Source: Clostridia bacterium
Lineage (GTDB): Bacteria; Bacillota; DSM-521; Neomoorellales; JACIYF01
Direction: 5' to 3'
NCBI GenBank assembly: GCA_014360065.1
Contig: JACIYF010000005.1
Coordinates: 1-59,359, forward strand
DNA length: 59,359 nucleotides
The position numbers and the translations under genes are program-made. This document shows positions 8,740-15,844 of this stretch, in pieces; within the stretch, counting starts at the first letter, position 1, and the number at the start of each line of letters is the position of its first letter. Under the pieces are notes generated by a model, which saw nothing but the letters and a program-made list of their open reading frames with translations, made no database searches and was not told the DNA's origin.

Positions 8740-9242
8740 CTTAGGATTAGTTGGGCATAAGGGTCCCTTAAGCCCGGCCAGATCAACACCCTCGCTTCAA
8801 TTAGAATTCTAAGAAACAAACTGCGCGTCAGAAGTACCGGCCGGGCCAGGGGGCACGCTCTTTTCAAGAAGTCACCGAAGTGCAACAAGGAGGAACTGTG
8901 CTTCCCCTATGTCCAGGGACCATCATGCCCGAAACCCAGGACCCTGTAAAGGCCTGTGGATATGCCGCGGCTGTGGACTTCTGGACAACTCGGCTGGCCA
9001 AAAAACAGCATCTTTGTTCCAGACTCCTTTGAGCCAACCTTGTAGCTATCGCCAAGGGTTGCCCAGAGGGTCCACAGCCGCTTGGACAACGCTTCCGCGT
9101 TGCCCACATACCCACAGGCCCGGCGGCGGGGGCTGATGAAGAAGATGCTCCCACACCCAAAAACCTGAGGCCTATGGGTCCTGGAACCTAGATGTATGAA
9201 GGTTTCAAAGAGCCTATTGGGTTGCGATTTAATCTTAATACG
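8740..9242. other. Non-coding region upstream of the IS110 transposase with nested inverted repeats
   Basis: About 500 bases with no gene that I can support. 8753-8775 is a 23-base imperfect palindrome (GGGCATAAGGG/CCCTTAAGCCC) and 8801-8812 is the palindrome TTAGAATTCTAA; both lie where an IS110 bridge RNA would be encoded. Further out are three concentric pairs of inverted repeats: 8936-8944 with 9176-9184, 8951-8964 with 9107-9120 (one mismatch), and 8967-8978 with 9070-9081. They define a foldable unit of about 250 bases, possibly a small non-autonomous element or a structured RNA. Confidence 0.6.
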
Positions 9243-9255
9243 AGGAGGTATGACC

Positions 9256-9699
9256 ATGAAGAAGTTGTTAGCGGTAGTGTTGGCGGGAGTATTGTTGTTG
9301 GCGGGATCGGCTATGGTTGGCTTTACATGGGTCTACGACCCGGTGACAACCGAGCCAGTGGGAACGGAGCCCCTGCCCTGCCCGGTGCTGGCCAGGAACT
9401 ACCTTTACCAGTTAGACGATACTCAGACCGGAGGCAAGGAGCTCTCCGCTACTTGGAGGGCCATGCAGCTTGACGAGTCAAAGACCTACGATGACAGCTA
9501 CATTGCCGAGCCCGGGGCCAGCCACCCCACCTATACGGCTGTTGTAGGAAAATCGGCGGCGCGGCAGAAAGAAGATGTGTGCTATTCAGGCTTTTTAGGT
9601 ACAATATTGTCAACAGCAGGGCAACTGATCGGTGCGATCGGAGTGAGAGTTTATGACTACTGCCAAGGAGGAACTGCTTCGCGTTGTAGAAAGCCTTGA
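9256..9699 (+). CDS. Small exported protein of unknown function
   Basis: About 147 residues beginning MKKLLAVVLAGVLLLAGSAM, a clear signal peptide with basic start, hydrophobic core and small residues before a likely cleavage site. The ATG at 9256 follows AGGAGG (9243-9248). The mature part (TWVYDPVTTEPVGTEPLPCP and on) has three or so cysteines and no domain that I recognise. Its last 15 codons overlap the next gene at 9653 in another frame, so the native C-terminus may have been altered by rearrangement. It belongs to the decayed element 1. Confidence 0.55.
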   Translation: MKKLLAVVLAGVLLLAGSAMVGFTWVYDPVTTEPVGTEPLPCPVLARNYLYQLDDTQTGGKELSATWRAMQLDESKTYDDSYIAEPGASHPTYTAVVGKSAARQKEDVCYSGFLGTILSTAGQLIGAIGVRVYDYCQGGTASRCRKP

Positions 9700-9871
9700 T
9701 GAGGGGCAGGCGGAAAAGCTCCTCAGAGCTGCCCAGAAGGTTAAGGGGATCAAGCAAAAAGACCGTAAATGGCCCGGGACCAGCCTGCTTAAGCTGGCCG
9801 GGGCTTTTGAAGGTCCCCCTGATTTATCTGAGCGGCACGACCATTACCTGGCTGGGGAACCTAATGGATAG
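9653..9871 (+). CDS. VapB-like antitoxin candidate
   Basis: 72 residues, starting MTTAKEELLRVVESLDEGQA, acidic and helical at the N-terminus with a proline-rich tail (GAFEGPPDLSERHDHYLAGE). It overlaps by 8 bases an ATG that opens a PIN-domain fragment, the arrangement of VapB antitoxins upstream of VapC. Its first 30 residues resemble those of the antitoxin-like protein at 10059. Function is inferred from position and size. Confidence 0.6.
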   Translation: MTTAKEELLRVVESLDEGQAEKLLRAAQKVKGIKQKDRKWPGTSLLKLAGAFEGPPDLSERHDHYLAGEPNG

Positions 9872-9995
9872 AATGGCGGTGCTGGTCGATACCAGCGTAA
9901 GCGGTTCAAACCAGACCGGTAATAAAACATTACCCGTCTGGTTTGTGCCAAAATCGGGGACATTCTGCACGATGCTGTTGACGTTTTTCTTCTAG
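9864..9995 (+). pseudogene. Truncated VapC-like PIN-domain toxin
   Basis: The reading frame opens MDRMAVLVDTSV, the typical first beta strand and catalytic Asp of VapC PIN toxins, then departs from the family at about codon 13 (base 9900) and ends after 43 codons. A normal VapC has about 130 residues, so the rest is lost. The break coincides with the inverted repeat at 9907-9945, suggesting insertion or deletion by a mobile sequence. It overlaps the putative antitoxin gene by 8 bases. Confidence 0.65.
9907..9945. repeat. Inverted repeat at the vapC break point
   Basis: CAAACCAGAC (9907-9916) pairs with GTCTGGTTTG (9936-9945), and GGTAAT (9918-9923) pairs with ATTACC (9929-9934), around a 5-base loop AAAAC with one mismatch. 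It begins just where similarity to VapC stops, so it may be the end or remnant of a mobile element. Alternatively it could act as a transcription stop, but no T-run follows. Confidence 0.6.
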
Positions 9996-10058
9996 AGGCT
10001 GGCATAGGATCAGGCTATAATATCCATAGTGGGAGTATTCTAAAGGAGGCGTAAACCC

Positions 10059-10301
10059 GTGGGCGTGCCTAAGGACGAGCTACACCGGCTGGTGGAGGCA
10101 TTGCCGGAGAAGGAAACCTCCGCGGTGAAAAGGTTTTTAGAGTTCGTGTTAGAGAAGGCTGAGGCCGAAGACCGGTCCTGGCTGGAAGCCGATTTAGGGG
10201 AGCTTCCCCCGTATGACTGGGGTCCGGAGGGCCCGCCTAAGGGAAAACCGGTGCGGTATCAGCCTGGCGTTGGCTTGGTTGTAGAAGGGGGCAAGAAGTA
10301 G
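10059..10301 (+). CDS. MazE/PemI-type antitoxin candidate
   Basis: 80 residues starting GTG at 10059 with AAGGAGG at 10043-10049. Helical, charged N-terminus (VPKDELHRLVEALPEKETSA) and a proline- and glycine-rich tail ending near RYQPGVGLVVEGGKK. It directly precedes the PemK/MazF-like gene, whose GTG start shares the last base of its stop codon, so the two are translationally coupled as toxin-antitoxin pairs usually are. A TATAAT at 10016-10021 may be part of the promoter. The antitoxin role is inferred from the partner. Confidence 0.7.
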   Translation: MGVPKDELHRLVEALPEKETSAVKRFLEFVLEKAEAEDRSWLEADLGELPPYDWGPEGPPKGKPVRYQPGVGLVVEGGKK

Positions 10302-10666
10302 TGGCCGCGAATCGGGTGGCCCCGGGGGATATCTTGCTTATTGCCCTTCCCTCCCAGTACCCCCACGGGCACGAGCAGGAAGGAACTCGACCGGCTGTTG
10401 CGGTTGGCATCCCCCAGGGGCCTGTACGCTACCCTGTGGTAATCGTAGTCCCCCTGACTACGCAAAGTGGTCCTTGGGCCAAGAAAAATCCCTCTTTATA
10501 CCAGACCCTGCCGCCAGGGACTGGAGGGCTTCCCAGGGTCTCCACCGCTCTGGTCGATCAGGTACGGGCAGTTGACATTAGGCGCGTAAGGGCCTACCTG
10601 GGCACCCTGGAAGAGGCGGCCTTTAAGCCCATTCGAGACAGCCTGCTGAGGCTCTTTTCTGATTAA
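10301..10666 (+). CDS. PemK/MazF-like toxin (endoribonuclease)
   Basis: 121 residues with the PemK/MazF layout: GDILLIALPSQYPHGHEQEG then TRPAVAVG near the start, the strand VVIVVPLTTQ in the middle, and STALVDQVRAVDIRRV with the conserved Asp-Gln toward the C-terminus. Members are sequence-specific mRNA interferases neutralised by the adjacent antitoxin. Length and coupling to the upstream antitoxin are typical. It lies inside element 1 and would help keep that element in the chromosome. Confidence 0.88.
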   Translation: MAANRVAPGDILLIALPSQYPHGHEQEGTRPAVAVGIPQGPVRYPVVIVVPLTTQSGPWAKKNPSLYQTLPPGTGGLPRVSTALVDQVRAVDIRRVRAYLGTLEEAAFKPIRDSLLRLFSD

Positions 10667-10736
10667 GCCTTGCCATCTCCTTGGGAGTTCTCCTCCTTTT
10701 TGAGCTCAATGTCTTCTCTAGTAACCCATTCAAGGG

Positions 10737-11558
10737 GTGGCGGTCAAGGAAGGATTGGTAGCCAGGAACGTTGCCAAGGACGTGGAGCTGCCTCCGGAGA
10801 AGAAACCTGACCCGAAGTTTCTCGCTGAGAAGCAGGTACGGCAGTTCCTGGATGTCGCTAGAGGCCATCGCCTCTATGCAGCCTTTTTGCTGGATCTCGG
10901 GACTGACCTCCGGCGTAGCGAGCTTCTTGCCTTGCGCTGGCAAAACGTCGATCTGGAAGCCGGGACTTTGCGGGTAATGAAAGGCATAGGACAGGTAAAG
11001 GGCAACCTGCTGTACCAGCCCCCTAAAAATGAGACTTCCTGGCGGACTGTGCCGATGCCCAGGGCCGTTTTGCCCGAGCTAAAGCGGTGGAAGGTCCGAC
11101 AGAACCAGGAAAAGTTGCTATTGGGCGAAGCCTATCATGACAGCGGACTGGTATTTGCCAAGGAGGACGGGACTCTGCTAAAGCCGAGGACGTTTTACCA
11201 CCACTTCAAAAGGCTGGCGGAAAAGGCTGAACTGCTTTCGGGCGTTACTCTCCACTCTCTCCGGCACACCTTCGCGACCTTGCTCCTGCAGTACGGGGTG
11301 CATTCGAAAGTGGTGCAGGAGCTTATGGGGCATAGCGACTATTCTGTAACCATGGACACCTATAGCCACGTGATGCCTCCAATGATGTACCAAGCAGTGA
11401 ACGTTCTCAACGATGTTTTAGGAGAGAAAAAGAACCCTTCCCTGAGAACCCCAAGGAAGGGAACTAGAAGAAGCACAAAACCTAGCGCTTACAGCCGTCA
11501 GGACCGCCTCCTGGCGGCTGCGCATAGCGCTAGCGGCAACGCCCACAGGTTGTTGTAA
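10737..11558 (+). pseudogene. 5'-truncated tyrosine recombinase (integrase) of element 1
   Basis: The frame covers the end of the core-binding domain and the whole catalytic domain: Arg in DLRRSELLALRW, HSLRHTF, GHSDYSV and the nucleophile Tyr in DTYSHV. It lacks the N-terminal arm and most of the core-binding domain; the frame upstream of GTG 10737 is closed by TAA at 10722. It aligns throughout with the element 2 integrase (for example KVRQNQEKLLLGEAY against KARQNQERLMLGPAY). The 3' codons overlap a long hairpin (11482-11533). It is probably inactive, so element 1 is likely stranded unless the related integrase acts on it. Confidence 0.82.
11482..11533. repeat. Long imperfect hairpin at the end of element 1 integrase
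   Basis: CTAGCGCT (11482-11489) pairs with AGCGCTAG (11526-11533), and inside it CAGCCGTCAGG pairs with CCTGGCGGCTG with one mismatch. No T-run follows, so it may be a recombination-related or structural element and not a terminator. Confidence 0.6.
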
Positions 11559-11618
11559 CGTTGTAGTATCCCGACAAAATGACGTTAAACTAGTCTCCAG
11601 CCGCAAACGCTGAAGCCC

Positions 11619-11685
11619 TTGATTCTTCTGGTGCGGCAGAAGGGATTTGAACCCCCACGAGCGCTATGCCCACTAGACCCTGAAT
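11619..11685. repeat. att repeat copy 2, junction between elements 1 and 2
   Basis: 67 bases identical to 6628-6694. Bases 11629-11685 are the tRNA-Leu 3' part (CCA to anticodon loop, minus orientation), followed by unrelated sequence. It shares a further upstream stretch (AACGCTGAAGCCC) with copy 3 but not with copy 1, which shows that the two elements carry the same type of att flank beside their integrase genes. Confidence 0.9.
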
Positions 11686-11976
11686 CTCACTATCTTCATT
11701 TAATCCAGTTTAGCCTAGTGCCAAAACCCCAGCAAAATCAAGGTTTTTTGGCCTTCCTGCTGGCATAGCCTTCCTGTTGGTTTAACCCATTTTAATGCTT
11801 TTTAACCGTATTTGCATTATGAATTGCATTACTGCAGTAACCCGGAGGCGGCCTATTGGCCGTTGTTTTAACTCTAAACTACTTCTTCATATGGAGGCTA
11901 AAAAACTATTGACAGACCAACGCGAACTGATATAATTAATCCAGAAAGCACGTTTCCAAGTATAGGCGGGGTACGT
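11686..11976 (+). promoter_or_regulatory. Left end of element 2: candidate integrase arm sites and promoter
   Basis: No gene in this stretch. TGCATTA occurs at 11813-11819 and 11825-11831, a pair repeated near the other end of the element at 21529-21535 and 21540-21546, as expected for arm-type integrase binding sites. A promoter TTGACA (11909-11914), 16 bases, TATAAT (11931-11936) stands in front of the gene at 11977. Confidence 0.65.
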
Positions 11977-12501
11977 ATGCCCATTTTTAGCGGTGCAGAA
12001 AGGCTTTTCTGGCAAGAGGTATGGGAGAACGCCAGACTTGCCTCCTGTCGAGCCAAACCCAAAGCAAGGGGGATTGGGTGGAGGATGACCCCGGACGAAC
12101 TTCTTAAGAAGCTTAGGGACTGGGGATTAGGGATTGACCGTCGAACCCTGACGAACTACATAAAGGGGGGTTTGGTTACGGCCCCTGAGCAACGGAGTGG
12201 CGGCAAGGGGGTGAAGGCGAGCTTCCCGGAACATGCTGTAGCGGAAGCGGCGGCGGCAGTGGAGCTTATGCGGGAACACGGATGGAAGAAGGAAAAGGTG
12301 CTAGGTGCCAGGAAGTTTTTTGCTTCTGTAGCGAGCAACGATGAGGATTTTAGCCTTTTCGAGAAGGTGGAGGCGGAGGAGTTTGCCAGGCTGTTTGTTA
12401 GAGAAGGTGAGGCGGAGAAGCTTAGGTATGCGCTGCTTGTTTCTCAGGCTAAGGTTTACTGGACGGTTTTGCAAATGTACTACCTGAAAACGCTAGGCTA
12501 A
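11977..12501 (+). CDS. MerR-like helix-turn-helix protein of element 2
   Basis: Up to 174 residues. The core, MTPDELLKKLRDWGLGIDRR then TLTNYIKGGLVTAP, resembles the winged helix-turn-helix of MerR/excisionase-type proteins, followed by a lysine-glycine wing (SGGKGVKASFPEHA) and a helical C-terminus. The start is uncertain: ATG 11977 lies 41 bases after a good -10 element, but ATG 12085 would begin just at the domain. As the first gene after the left att site it may control the element's replication or excision genes. The family is inferred from the motif alone. Confidence 0.55.
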   Translation: MPIFSGAERLFWQEVWENARLASCRAKPKARGIGWRMTPDELLKKLRDWGLGIDRRTLTNYIKGGLVTAPEQRSGGKGVKASFPEHAVAEAAAAVELMREHGWKKEKVLGARKFFASVASNDEDFSLFEKVEAEEFARLFVREGEAEKLRYALLVSQAKVYWTVLQMYYLKTLG

Positions 12502-12524
12502 AGACAAAAACCTAAAGACGACTC

Positions 12525-12557
12525 AAGGCTGCCTGAAAACCCAGGCGGCCTTTTTTA
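12525..12557 (+). terminator. Rho-independent terminator after the element 2 regulator
   Basis: AAGGCTGCCTG (12525-12535) pairs with CAGGCGGCCTT (12542-12552) with one G-T pair, and is followed by TTTTTTATT. Confidence 0.88.
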
Positions 12558-12587
12558 TTGCCCAAAAACTTTAAGGAGGCGATTGGC

Positions 12588-12794
12588 ATGAAGCAGGCAG
12601 TTAATTCGAGCGAGCGGCTAACCTATACGGTGCCAGAGGTTGCCCGGCTATTGGGGATAAACACTATTACCGCTTACTACCTGGCCCGGCGGGAGGATTT
12701 TCCGGCTGTTAGAATTGGTAAGCGGATTATCATTCCAAAGGTTGCCCTGGAACGGTGGCTTGACCGTCAATCTGGTGCAGGCGCTGAAAGGTAG
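12588..12794 (+). CDS. Excisionase-like HTH_17 DNA-binding protein
   Basis: 68 residues from ATG 12588 behind AAGGAGG (12573-12579). The core YTVPEVARLLGINTITAYYL followed by ARREDFPAVRIGKRIIIPKV is the MerR-like excisionase (helix-turn-helix 17) fold, in which the recognition helix is followed by a wing and a tryptophan-containing tail (ALERWLDRQ). It could act as the excision factor for the element's integrase or as a repressor. An upstream TTG extension lacks a ribosome site. Confidence 0.8.
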   Translation: MKQAVNSSERLTYTVPEVARLLGINTITAYYLARREDFPAVRIGKRIIIPKVALERWLDRQSGAGAER

Positions 12795-12884
12795 GGAGGG
12801 CAAGGAGTTGCGGGCGCATGATGCAGTTTTAATGCAAAGAAAAACCCCGGTTACTGGCCGGGGCAGGAAAAGGAGCAAAAGCAG

Positions 12885-13670
12885 ATGGCTTCTGAGGTAA
12901 GTATATCACAATTTGCTTATGAATACTACAAGCAAGGATTCGCAATCATTCCGGTTGCCCGTAGTAAAAAGCCCCTCGTTCGATGGGAAGAACTCCAGCA
13001 TCGTAAGCCAACAAGCGAAGAAATAACTGCGTGGTGGAGGCGGTGGCCCAAGGCCAACATCGGCTTGCTGACGGGTGAAATCAACCAGTTAATAGTCCTA
13101 GACGCGGACGGCAGAGAAGGCTTGGCCACCCTGCGCGGTAAGCCCCTGCCACCAACTCCTTGTGCGAGAACTGGCGGAGGCGGCCTCCATTATTATTTCC
13201 GGCACCCCGGCTATCCGGTGCAGAACTTTGTTCGCAAGCTACCCGGCCTGGATTTTAGAGGCGATGGCGGGTATGTGTTGGCCCCGCCAAGTCTCCATCC
13301 TTCCGGGAAGCGGTACGAATGGGTAACAGGCCTCGCTCTCTTTGAGATTGAGTTGGCCCCGCTCCCGGCCTGGCTGGTGGCAATCCTAAAACCCGAGCGG
13401 CCCCAAGGATTGAGCCGAAGCGTTGAGGACTGGCGGAAGCTGGTGAGCGAGGGAGTAACCGAAGGGCAGCGGAACAACTCCATAGCGGCCTTGGCGGGGC
13501 ACCTACTTCGCAAGTATGTTGACCCATGGGTGGTCCTGGAGCTTTGCCTGGCCTGGAACCAGGTGAAATGCAGGCCCCCGCTAGACGATGATGAGATAGT
13601 CACAACTGTAGATTCGGTAGCCCGGCTTGAAGCTAAGCGGCGGCAAAGGGAGGCGAGGCAAGATGCCTAG
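12885..13670 (+). CDS. Bifunctional primase-polymerase (Prim-Pol) domain protein
   Basis: 261 residues. The N-terminal 180 match the prim-pol domain of archaeo-eukaryotic primase type: YYKQGFAIIPVARSKKPLVR, WWRRWPKANIGLLTG, then LIVLDADG with the metal-binding Asp pair, TGGGGLHYYFR with the catalytic His, and GLDFRGDGGYVLAPPS. The C-terminal part (GVTEGQRNNSIAALAGHLLR) matches the primase C-terminal helical region. It would prime or copy element DNA. ATG 12885 follows AAAGGAGC. It overlaps the next gene by 8 bases, forming a replication module. Confidence 0.88.
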   Translation: MASEVSISQFAYEYYKQGFAIIPVARSKKPLVRWEELQHRKPTSEEITAWWRRWPKANIGLLTGEINQLIVLDADGREGLATLRGKPLPPTPCARTGGGGLHYYFRHPGYPVQNFVRKLPGLDFRGDGGYVLAPPSLHPSGKRYEWVTGLALFEIELAPLPAWLVAILKPERPQGLSRSVEDWRKLVSEGVTEGQRNNSIAALAGHLLRKYVDPWVVLELCLAWNQVKCRPPLDDDEIVTTVDSVARLEAKRRQREARQDA

Positions 13671-14961
13671 GGAGCTTGTAGGAATTGCCAGCCTCTTGGC
13701 ACAGAAAGATAGGCCAGCAGAGCCGGAGCCCGAGCTTCGGATAGCACCCTGGCCGGACCCCCCAAAGCCACAGGCTTTTTTTGGCCTTGCCGGAGACTTC
13801 ATAAGGAAACTGGAACCGCATACGGAGGCCGACCCGGTAGGTATCCTGGTGCAGTTTTTGGCGGCATACGGAAATGCCGTAGGCCGAGGTGCTTTCTGCA
13901 CGGTTGAAGCGGACAAGCACTATCCTAATCTTTTCATTGCCCTGGTAGGTGTAACCAGCGGAGGACGCAAGGGCACTGCCTGGGGACATTGCCGGAGGTT
14001 CTTCAGAACCGTGGCTCCTGACTGGGAGCAAAGGATTATGACCGGCCTGTCCAGCGGCGAAGGATTAATTTGGCAGGTGCGCGACCAAGAAGATGACGAT
14101 GAAGGCGTGGCAGACAGGCGGTTACTGGCCTACCAGCCCGAGCTTGCCAGCGTATTAAAGGTTATGGAGCGGGAAGGAAACACATTGTCGCCTACCCTAA
14201 GAGCCGCATGGGACGGAGAGCCCCTTCGGATTATGACCAAGAATAGCCCGGCTAAAGCAACCGATGCTCACATAAGCCTTATTGGTCATATAAGCAAACA
14301 TGAACTGGTTCGTTACTTGAAGACTACCGAGGCGGCAAGTGGTTTCGGCAACCGCTTTTTATGGGTATGCGTAAAGCGGTCTAAGGTCCTCCCGGATGGC
14401 GGCAATATCCAGGCGGTGGATTTTGGCCCGGAACTTAGAAGGCTGGCGGAGGCCATAGAGTTTGGGAAGACCGCTGGGGAATTACAACGAGACGAAGAAG
14501 CCCGCGAAGTTTGGCACCATGTGTATGAGGCGCTTACGAGGGAGAAGCCCGGTTTCTTGGGAGCAATGATAGCACGGGCGGCCCCCCAGGTAGTGAGGTT
14601 GTCCTTGATTTATGCGCTTTTAGACCTAAGTCCAGCCATAAGGCGGGAGCATCTGGAAGCGGCCCTGGCCCTTTGGGACTTTTGCGAAGCCTCAGCCAGG
14701 TTTATTTTCGACGAATCGCTGGGTGACCCCAATGCCGACAAGCTATGGGAGGCGCTTCGCAAAAAACCAGAGGGTATGACCAAGACGGAGATACGGGACC
14801 TATTCCAGCGAAATCTATCGGCCAAAGAAATGAGCCGGGTGGCGGGGATGCTCGTAGACTTCGGCTTGGCCGAGTGGAGGGAAAGTCCCAGCACAGGGGG
14901 GCGTCCAGCCCAAAAACTGGTTGCTAGGCTTTTGTCGCCTTTTGTCGTTGACCCCCCATAG
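13663..14961 (+). CDS. DUF3987-like replication-associated protein
   Basis: 432 residues from ATG 13663, overlapping the prim-pol stop. The sequence FIRKLEPHTEADPVGILVQF, then LFIALVGVTSGGRKGTAW (a degenerate P-loop) and SSGEGLIWQVRD resembles DUF3987 proteins, RecA/helicase-like partners of prim-pol primases in phages and islands. Later SLIGHISKHELVRYL and GFGNRFLWVCVKRS fit the same family, and the C-terminal 100 residues carry a winged-helix-like region (GMTKTEIRDLFQRNLSAKEM). Probable role is a replicative helicase-like ATPase; the lysine of the P-loop is kept but the loop is not canonical, so activity is uncertain. Confidence 0.65.
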   Translation: MPRELVGIASLLAQKDRPAEPEPELRIAPWPDPPKPQAFFGLAGDFIRKLEPHTEADPVGILVQFLAAYGNAVGRGAFCTVEADKHYPNLFIALVGVTSGGRKGTAWGHCRRFFRTVAPDWEQRIMTGLSSGEGLIWQVRDQEDDDEGVADRRLLAYQPELASVLKVMEREGNTLSPTLRAAWDGEPLRIMTKNSPAKATDAHISLIGHISKHELVRYLKTTEAASGFGNRFLWVCVKRSKVLPDGGNIQAVDFGPELRRLAEAIEFGKTAGELQRDEEAREVWHHVYEALTREKPGFLGAMIARAAPQVVRLSLIYALLDLSPAIRREHLEAALALWDFCEASARFIFDESLGDPNADKLWEALRKKPEGMTKTEIRDLFQRNLSAKEMSRVAGMLVDFGLAEWRESPSTGGRPAQKLVARLLSPFVVDPP

Positions 14962-15247
14962 GCGGAAGGCTTGAAAAATAAGCAATGTCGTATGTATCGT
15001 TTTTGTCGTAACCGTAATATGTGGTCTCAGCCAAGGAGGGGGTTACCGAAACATGGCTTATCCAGGCCAAGCGGAAGGACCAAGAGACCTTTTGACCGAT
15101 GCAAAGGACGGAAGGGTACTGGTAGGCAGTAACCCAGCCCTTTCCGCTAAAGAAAAGTTATAGAAGGTACGACAAAAACGACATCAACGACAAACCCCAT
15201 GGCTCAAGGCTTTCAGCCGATAGGCGGTTACGACAAATACGACAAAA
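14930..15247. repeat. Array of TACGACAAA-type repeats, candidate replication origin
   Basis: Short repeats of the form (TA)CGACAAAA occur in two facing groups. TTTTGTCG is at 14930-14937, 14940-14947 and 15001-15008, with a partial TGTCGTA at 14986-14992. TACGACAAA or close variants are at 15168-15176, 15178-15184, 15187-15194, 15229-15237 and 15238-15247. The position directly after the primase and helicase-like genes suggests iterons of the element's origin or operator sites for a small regulator. Only a 36-codon frame lies between the two groups. Confidence 0.6.
15053..15163 (+). CDS. Small protein between the repeat groups
   Basis: A 36-residue frame (starts MAYPGQAEGPRDLLTDA) with AAGGAGGGGG ten bases before its ATG. 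I recognise no family. The strong ribosome site is the only evidence for translation. Confidence 0.35.
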   Translation: MAYPGQAEGPRDLLTDAKDGRVLVGSNPALSAKEKL

Positions 15248-15263
15248 CCCAGGGGGGTGGAGT

Positions 15264-15653
15264 ATGGGTTATTTGGAGATGGCCCAGCAGGTGCCTAGAA
15301 AGACGGAGCAGGAACCCCGCTCCCAAACCGACTTTGTAACCCAGGGCAAAAGGCTTCTGGCAACCCAAGGCTGGTTTGCCATGCACTCAGAGACGCTTGG
15401 TGAGACCGTCCTGATAGCGAAGGACGGCATAACTCCACCAGGAAGCGATATGGCCGCTGTCTATACCCTGGAGGAATTGCGGGAGCTAGCCAAGCCACCC
15501 AGGGTAGGACCCCAGGAGCTTCGCTTCCTGCACGAAGCCAAGAAGCAGTTTGGCGGCAAGGTGGTCCAGAGACCGCTTGCGCCTAGTGAGAGGGATAGGC
15601 TCATTGCCCTGGCCGGAGGCATAAAGGGTACAAAAGAGGTGCAAAAAAGGTAG
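15264..15653 (+). CDS. Hypothetical protein of element 2
   Basis: 129 residues, ATG 15264 behind GGGTGGAG. A middle segment (FAMHSETLGETVLIAKDG, then YTLEELRELAKP) resembles small proteins that convey an amount or coenzyme flag in phage replication cassettes, but I cannot assign a family. The C-terminal half is helical and charged (LRFLHEAKKQFGGKVVQ). Codon use and spacing fit the surrounding operon. Confidence 0.6.
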   Translation: MGYLEMAQQVPRKTEQEPRSQTDFVTQGKRLLATQGWFAMHSETLGETVLIAKDGITPPGSDMAAVYTLEELRELAKPPRVGPQELRFLHEAKKQFGGKVVQRPLAPSERDRLIALAGGIKGTKEVQKR

Positions 15654-15674
15654 CAAAAACGGGAGGTGAGACAT

Positions 15675-15788
15675 ATGCGGCGAAGCCCAAGCTATGAAGT
15701 GGTTCATGAGCTAATCGAGGCCCTTGGCTCAAGAGGGCGGGCAACCACGGTTGTTGATGCCATAAAAGGCCCTGGCCGAGGCGGTTGA
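15675..15788 (+). CDS. Small protein, possibly frameshifted
   Basis: 37 residues (MRRSPSYEVVHELIEALG and on) behind a good GGGAGGTGAG site. At ATAAAAGG (15763-15770) the frame changes to a weak tail and stops at 15788, while the frame that continues past the A-run gives ALAEAVDRLAEAVKSLKSER, an amphipathic heptad-like helix that runs on to TGA at 15892-15894. So either a single-base error or a frameshift joins the two parts into one protein of about 72 residues. Confidence 0.45.
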   Translation: MRRSPSYEVVHELIEALGSRGRATTVVDAIKGPGRGG

Positions 15789-15844
15789 CCGACTGGCCGA
15801 AGCCGTCAAGTCGCTTAAAAGCGAGCGTTCGGGAGGTGGACCCA

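Noticed and set aside
9957-9990. Terminal sequence of a specific IS family (TCGGGGACATTCTGCAC)
   Set aside because: It recalls insertion-sequence ends, but I cannot match it to a family without a database search.
12715-12900. A 61-codon frame between the excisionase-like and primase genes
   Set aside because: It overlaps the excisionase-like gene in another frame and lacks a ribosome site.
14930-15247. CRISPR array formed by the CGACAAA repeats
   Set aside because: The repeats are only 7-10 bases long, in both orientations and irregularly spaced; no CRISPR repeat-spacer periodicity and no cas genes.
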